From Actinomycetes bacterium (lineage in GTDB: Bacteria > Actinomycetota > Actinomycetes > Actinomycetales > Cellulomonadaceae), in contig JAEYNO010000167.1 of NCBI GenBank assembly GCA_023412515.1, positions 1 through 7,944 of the forward strand: a stretch of DNA of 7,944 nt. The letters run 5' to 3'. Below, one piece after another: positions 5,801 through 7,944 of the stretch. A program made the position numbers and the translations under genes. Position 1 is the stretch's first letter. The number at the start of each line of letters is the position of its first letter. A model generated the notes under the pieces. The model was not told where the DNA came from. It did no database searches and was given only the letters and a program-made list of their open reading frames with translations.

Positions 5801-7289
5801 CCAGCGGGAAGCGTGGGGCGTTGCGTGCCGGGCCGGACGTGCGCGCGGCGACGATCTCCTCGAGGTCGGTCAGCAGCGCCCGTGCCGGTGCTGGTGCGGC
5901 GACCAGGTGCGGGGCCGCGAGCGGGGAGTGGGCGCCGGCCACGTGCGGGAGCCACTTCAGCCAGTCCCAGGTGCGTGCCGAAGACTTCGACGCGAACGCG
6001 ACCAGCGTGAGGTCCGCTGGGGAGTGCAGGGCGACCAGCTGGGCCAGGACGGCACGCACCACGCCGTCGCGTTCCAGACCGGCGACGCCGAACGCTCCGG
6101 CCTCGCGCACGGACACCAGCAGCGGCACGTCAGCCACGTCGCGCAGCGACTCGACGACGGCCTCCAGCTCGGCCCACAGCTCAGGCAGCGCGCGCCCGCG
6201 CGGGGGCAGCTCGATGCTGGTGCGCGACGGGTGGGTGCCGTGGCCCAGGTGCAGGGCCGTGAACGTGTCGTCGGTGCGCCGGCGCGACCACAGGACCGGA
6301 TCGGCGCTCATCGCCGCTGCGACCGCGGTCGCGGCGTCCGGCTCCTCGCCGCGGCGCACCTGCTGCTCGACGGCGTGCGCTTCGGTGACCTGCTCACGCA
6401 GCGCGTCCAGGCCGGTGCGAAACTGCGCGATGGACGCCTTGAGCTGCTGCTTGTCGCGGATCTTCTTGTCCAGCCACGTGCCCATCGCCAGCATCGGCGC
6501 CAGCCCGACGAACACCAGCGACAGCACCGAGCGCGTCACCGTGTACAGCGCGATGCCCATGGCGGCGGGGGCGACCATCGCGACCCACGGGAACCGGCCC
6601 GGCGACGGCGGCTCAGGCGGCGCCGGCGCCTGGACCTTGCGCTCGCCGTAGCGCGGCACCACGCGCGGCGACCGGTTGAACCGGACCACTCCCCCGGCTG
6701 CCAACGTCGCGGGGTCCACGAGCCACTGGACGACCACGACGCTGTCGCCGATGACCAGCTCCTGGTCCGGGCCGAGCTGGGCGCGGTCGACCCGCCCGCC
6801 GTCGACCAACACCCCGTTCAGCGAGCCGGAGTCCGCGACCGTGACGCGGTCGGACACGATGAGGCGGGCGTGCCGCTTGGACACCTGCGGGTCCACCAGG
6901 CGCAGGTCGCAGTCCGCGCCGCGCCCGATGGTCCACACCCCGGCCGGCAGGTCCAGCGCCAGCCCCGCGCCGGGGCCCGACGTGACGAGCACCCGCACGA
7001 CGGCGGCGCCCTGGGCCTCCTCCGGGTTGACGAACCGTGCGTCTGCGTCGGCCAGCGCCACCGTGGCACCCGAGCGGATCCCCGAGTCGGTCAACGGTGT
7101 GTCGGCGCGCAGCAGCGGCCCGACGCGCCCGCCGTCGTCCAGCGGCTGCAGGGTCGGGTTCTCGGGACCGTCCACGGTGCCCGAGCGCACGAGAGCCGCT
7201 GCGACGTCACCGACGCTCGCGCCGGCGTCGGTGCCGACGACGAGGTCGACCGACGTCGCACCCCGCCGTATCCGTAGCCGCGTTCGCAC
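2898..7289 (-). CDS. eccC: EccC/EssC-type type VII secretion FtsK/SpoIIIE ATPase with FHA domain
   Basis: A 1463-aa membrane-anchored motor of the type VII secretion system. Order, numbered from the GTG at 7289: a ubiquitin/YukD-like fold at 1-80 (ends TPLTDSGIRSGATVAL); an FHA domain at about 98-190 with GRGADCDL, SKRH (137-140) and SGSLNG (154-159), which normally binds phosphothreonine; two membrane helices at 233-251 and 254-273. Three FtsK/SpoIIIE modules follow. Module 1 has Walker A GGTTGSGKSE (672-681), Walker B VIVVDEF (D779, E780) and ATQRPAG. Module 2 has Walker A GTSGSGKST (994-1002) but Walker B LLIDG, lacking the catalytic Glu. Module 3 has a degenerate Walker A, GSPGSGRS (Arg for Lys), and AVEGL. 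So only module 1 looks fully catalytic. The length matches single-chain EssC/EccC rather than split EccCa/EccCb. The GTG start has GGGGG 4 nt upstream; an in-frame ATG at 7364 would add 25 residues without domain content. It is divergent from the EspC-like gene. Confidence 0.93.
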   Translation of the reverse strand: MRTRLRIRRGATSVDLVVGTDAGASVGDVAAALVRSGTVDGPENPTLQPLDDGGRVGPLLRADTPLTDSGIRSGATVALADADARFVNPEEAQGAAVVRVLVTSGPGAGLALDLPAGVWTIGRGADCDLRLVDPQVSKRHARLIVSDRVTVADSGSLNGVLVDGGRVDRAQLGPDQELVIGDSVVVVQWLVDPATLAAGGVVRFNRSPRVVPRYGERKVQAPAPPEPPSPGRFPWVAMVAPAAMGIALYTVTRSVLSLVFVGLAPMLAMGTWLDKKIRDKQQLKASIAQFRTGLDALREQVTEAHAVEQQVRRGEEPDAATAVAAAMSADPVLWSRRRTDDTFTALHLGHGTHPSRTSIELPPRGRALPELWAELEAVVESLRDVADVPLLVSVREAGAFGVAGLERDGVVRAVLAQLVALHSPADLTLVAFASKSSARTWDWLKWLPHVAGAHSPLAAPHLVAAPAPARALLTDLEEIVAARTSGPARNAPRFPLVVALVEDDTPADRGRLVRLAEQGPAAGVHLVWVASRVRDLPAACTRFVDLDGDPSGPRVGSTADRAWRPADPPRLDAQTALDMARQLSAFVDAGAPVLDETDVPRHVGYLQVAGQELADTPAVVVDRWHQTGSVLDRTGTPARRTSDATLRAVVGAGAEGDFVLDLREQGPHALVGGTTGSGKSEFLQTWVLSMAAAHSPDRVTFLLVDYKGGAAFADCVHLPHCVGLVTDLTPHLVRRALTSLRAELRRREKLLAAKGAKDLLTLERTGDPDTPPALVIVVDEFAALVSEVPQFVDGMIDVAQRGRSLGLHLVLATQRPAGVIKDNLRANTNLRVALRVADEHDSTDVLGTDIAARFDPALPGRGAVRTGPDRVAIFQTAYAGGHTPPTPPRPPVDLTTLEFGPGAGIDVPGERAGSDSGPSDISRVVATIRTAAAEAGIPAPRRPWLPELGPLQDLRRLHPVPHRVAFGVVDVPAEQAQTVATWSPDLHGTVVVHGTSGSGKSTTLRTIAVATPGPVQVYGIDASSGGLDMLERLPRVGAVIDAEDHERVGRLLSRLHGVLEERTTQFSAVHASSLADYQAKADPGTPRIVLLIDGLAALRDAYETDLSHQRLWQAITRIVTEGRPLGVHLVASAERHSAVPTTWASSIGYRLVLRQADENTYLQLDVPRDILDATSPPGRAVLAGTDTELQIAVPGGSPDPAAQAAALDALVRQHPEPPAPPVVRLAALVSGEDVPDAVAGLPVLGIGADTLEAVGFEPAGSIMLAGSPGSGRSHALAWLATAMTRAVPGCRPIYIGNRRSPAAAAGIWHAVAMSETDAADLARELAVVAGEDPGAEPLVLAVEGLADWIGTAAETPLLTLIKAARRAGHLVIAEGETPTWGSGWPLIAEVRNARRGLVLAPEPQDGEALLRVPFPRAGRASYPPGRGVWVTAGRAGVVQVPYLGDNLTDVDASVPNVRPAALS

Positions 7290-7311
7290 CGTGCCCCCAA
7301 GGTGTCCTCCC

Positions 7312-7341
7312 GGCACCCGTGGGTGCCTGATCGGGCCCGAT
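7312..7341. promoter_or_regulatory. Two adjacent palindromes in the divergent T7SS promoter region
   Basis: GGCACCC-GT-GGGTGCC (7312-7327) has perfect 7-bp arms, and ATCGGGCCCGAT (7330-7341) is a perfect 12-bp palindrome. Their centres are 16 bp apart. Both lie 23-52 bp upstream of the EccC GTG, in its 5' leader or promoter. They could be paired operator sites or RNA hairpins near the ribosome-binding site; no regulator is encoded nearby. Confidence 0.4.
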
Positions 7342-7401
7342 GCTCCCACGACCACCGGACCCACAGCTCCGATGTCCCCCGGCTGGGTGTACGCGCGCTG
7401 C

Positions 7402-7451
7402 GCCGTTTGGCGCCTGTCACCGGCGTGCGGTACGAAAGGCGCTCAAACGGC
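7402..7451. repeat. 14-bp inverted repeat just upstream of the EspC-like gene
   Basis: GCCGTTTGGCGCCT (7402-7415) pairs with AGGCGC-T-CAAACGGC (7437-7451) along 14 bp, with one bulged T at 7443 and a 21-nt loop. It ends 4 nt before the AGGGGGC ribosome-binding site of the EspC-like gene. A weak promoter-like pair, TTGGCG (7407-7412) and TACGAA (7431-7436) with an 18-nt spacer, lies inside it. It may be an operator around the promoter or, if transcribed, a leader hairpin. Confidence 0.4.
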
Positions 7452-7468
7452 ACACAGGGGGCGGCACG

Positions 7469-7762
7469 GTGGGTGGACTTCGCGTCGAGACAGGGGTCCT
7501 GCGCTCCTCGGCCACGAGCCTGGCCTCCCAGGCGAGCGTCTTTGAGGGCGCCACGGCCAGCACGCTGGCACCGGGGGCCGGGTCGTACGGGCACAGTGCC
7601 GTCCAGCGCGCGACGCAGCAGTTCGCGCAGCGGTGGGCGGTCGGGCTGACGTACCTGGCCACCGACCTGCGCGAGGCAGGCATGACCCTCGACCAGGTCG
7701 CCGGGTCCTACGAGCACGCCGACGCCGCCCTGGCCGACGCGGCCCGGCAGATGCTCCCGTGA
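7469..7762 (+). CDS. EspC-like type VII secretion-associated small protein with YxxxD motif
   Basis: A 97-aa helical protein that fits the EspC-type ESX secretion-associated family (PF10824-like) by pattern. It begins with LRVETGVLRSSATSLASQA, has a glycine-rich turn near residues 36-41 (PGAGSY) and a second helix with RWAVGL. It ends with the signature-like GSYEHADAALAD, where Y81 and D85 form a canonical YxxxD export motif. Members are exported with or beside WXG100 partners and usually sit next to EccC and larger substrates, as here. The GTG at 7469 is chosen because AGGGGGC (7455-7461) lies at the right spacing and the family starts there; the frame is open further upstream, through the inverted repeat, but without family resemblance. 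Its TGA overlaps the GTG of the next gene by 4 bases (GTGA), so the two are translationally coupled and likely act together. It could equally be called a diverged WXG100 protein. Confidence 0.72.
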   Translation: MGGLRVETGVLRSSATSLASQASVFEGATASTLAPGAGSYGHSAVQRATQQFAQRWAVGLTYLATDLREAGMTLDQVAGSYEHADAALADAARQMLP

Positions 7763-7944
7763 GCCGCGCGACCCTCACCCGCTCCCTGGGCTCCACGACC
7801 GACCCGACCGTCCTGATCCCCGGCGACCCGGTCGCCGTGCGCGCGGACGCGGACCGCATGGACGCCCTGGCCGCGGACCTGTCGCGCTCGGCCGGCGCGG
7901 TCGCCGGCACCGAGTTCGGCGGCTGGACCGGCCAGGCCCGTGAC
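7759..7944 (+). CDS. Putative type VII secretion substrate, N-terminal part only
   Basis: Sixty-two codons, starting at the GTG that overlaps the previous stop (GTGA), stay open to the right edge; the protein is truncated by the window. Residues about 24-62 follow the pattern of T7SS substrate N-terminal domains: IPGDPVAVRADADRMDALAA, a helix with LSRSAGAVAG, then GGWTGQARD, a W-x-G turn followed by the start of a second helix. In actinobacteria this domain heads large polymorphic toxins or other exported proteins, with the variable effector part at the C-terminus, which is not visible here. The Ser/Thr-rich first 20 residues do not look like a Sec signal. Overlap with the EspC-like gene suggests that small protein is its partner or chaperone and that both are handled by the divergent EccC. 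It could instead be a structural T7SS protein; the class of domain is more certain than the effector role. Confidence 0.65.
   Translation, partial: MSRATLTRSLGSTTDPTVLIPGDPVAVRADADRMDALAADLSRSAGAVAGTEFGGWTGQARD

Noticed and set aside
2854..5955. Minus-strand 1033-codon open frame inside eccC in another frame
   Set aside because: The Arg/Pro/Gly-rich translation without motifs is a shadow of eccC; the eccC frame contains intact FHA, Walker A and Walker B motifs.
3906..7277. Very long plus-strand open frame (over 1100 codons) opposite eccC
   Set aside because: It is antisense to a gene with clear domains, and its Arg/Gly/Asp/Val-rich translation has no recognisable motifs. Long antisense frames are expected in GC-rich genes with G/C third positions.
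7290..7364. ATG at 7364 as the eccC start
   Set aside because: It adds 25 residues with no domain content translated across two palindromes. The GTG at 7289 has a nearby GGGGG and starts the ubiquitin-like domain. It cannot be fully excluded.
1..7944. CRISPR arrays, tRNA/rRNA genes, transposases or integrases
   Set aside because: No evenly spaced direct repeats, no tRNA-like cloverleaf and no transposase or recombinase motifs were seen on either strand, although the breakpoint near 2290 implies past recombination.

Overview
The window is very GC-rich, with G/C-biased third codon positions, GTG starts and short gene gaps. This fits an actinobacterium, perhaps of the Cellulomonas/Cellulosimicrobium type; that placement is an impression from composition and gene content, not a search result.

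Layout. (1) 1-1432: a TetR-family regulator (minus strand, cut by the window's left edge) is transcribed away from an NmrA-like NAD(P)-binding oxidoreductase (plus strand). The 82-bp gap between them holds three tandem copies of CGAAC-N3-GTTCG, set inside a larger 50-bp imperfect palindrome, and these overlap the predicted oxidoreductase promoter. (2) 1542-1796: a small secreted protein of 84 codons with two cysteines, followed by a strong GC-rich hairpin. (3) 1862-2404: a genomic scar. The C-terminal piece of a YfbK-like VWA/DUF3520 protein (minus strand) abuts the C-terminal piece of an unidentified plus-strand gene at about 2288-2296. Both pieces lack their 5' parts. A second strong hairpin follows at 2442-2476. 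(4) 2570-7944: a type VII (ESX/WXG100) secretion locus. On the minus strand, a 1463-aa EccC/EssC-type FtsK/SpoIIIE motor (ubiquitin-like domain, FHA domain, two membrane helices, three ATPase modules) is followed 31 nt later by a WXG100-family small protein. On the plus strand, divergently, an EspC-like protein with a YxxxD export motif overlaps by 4 bp the start of a protein whose N-terminus looks like a T7SS substrate domain with a WTG motif. That last gene runs off the right edge.

How the genes work together. The EccC motor would dock in the membrane and use ATP to drive export of WXG100/EspC-like small proteins and of the larger substrate beginning at 7759. The 179-bp divergent gap carries three inverted repeats and probably controls both arms. 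No EccB, EccD, EccE or mycosin gene lies inside the window. The most useful things to follow up are the identity of the C-terminal part of the truncated putative substrate, the asymmetry of export motifs between the two small T7SS proteins, the triple operator, and the rearrangement scar next to the T7SS locus.
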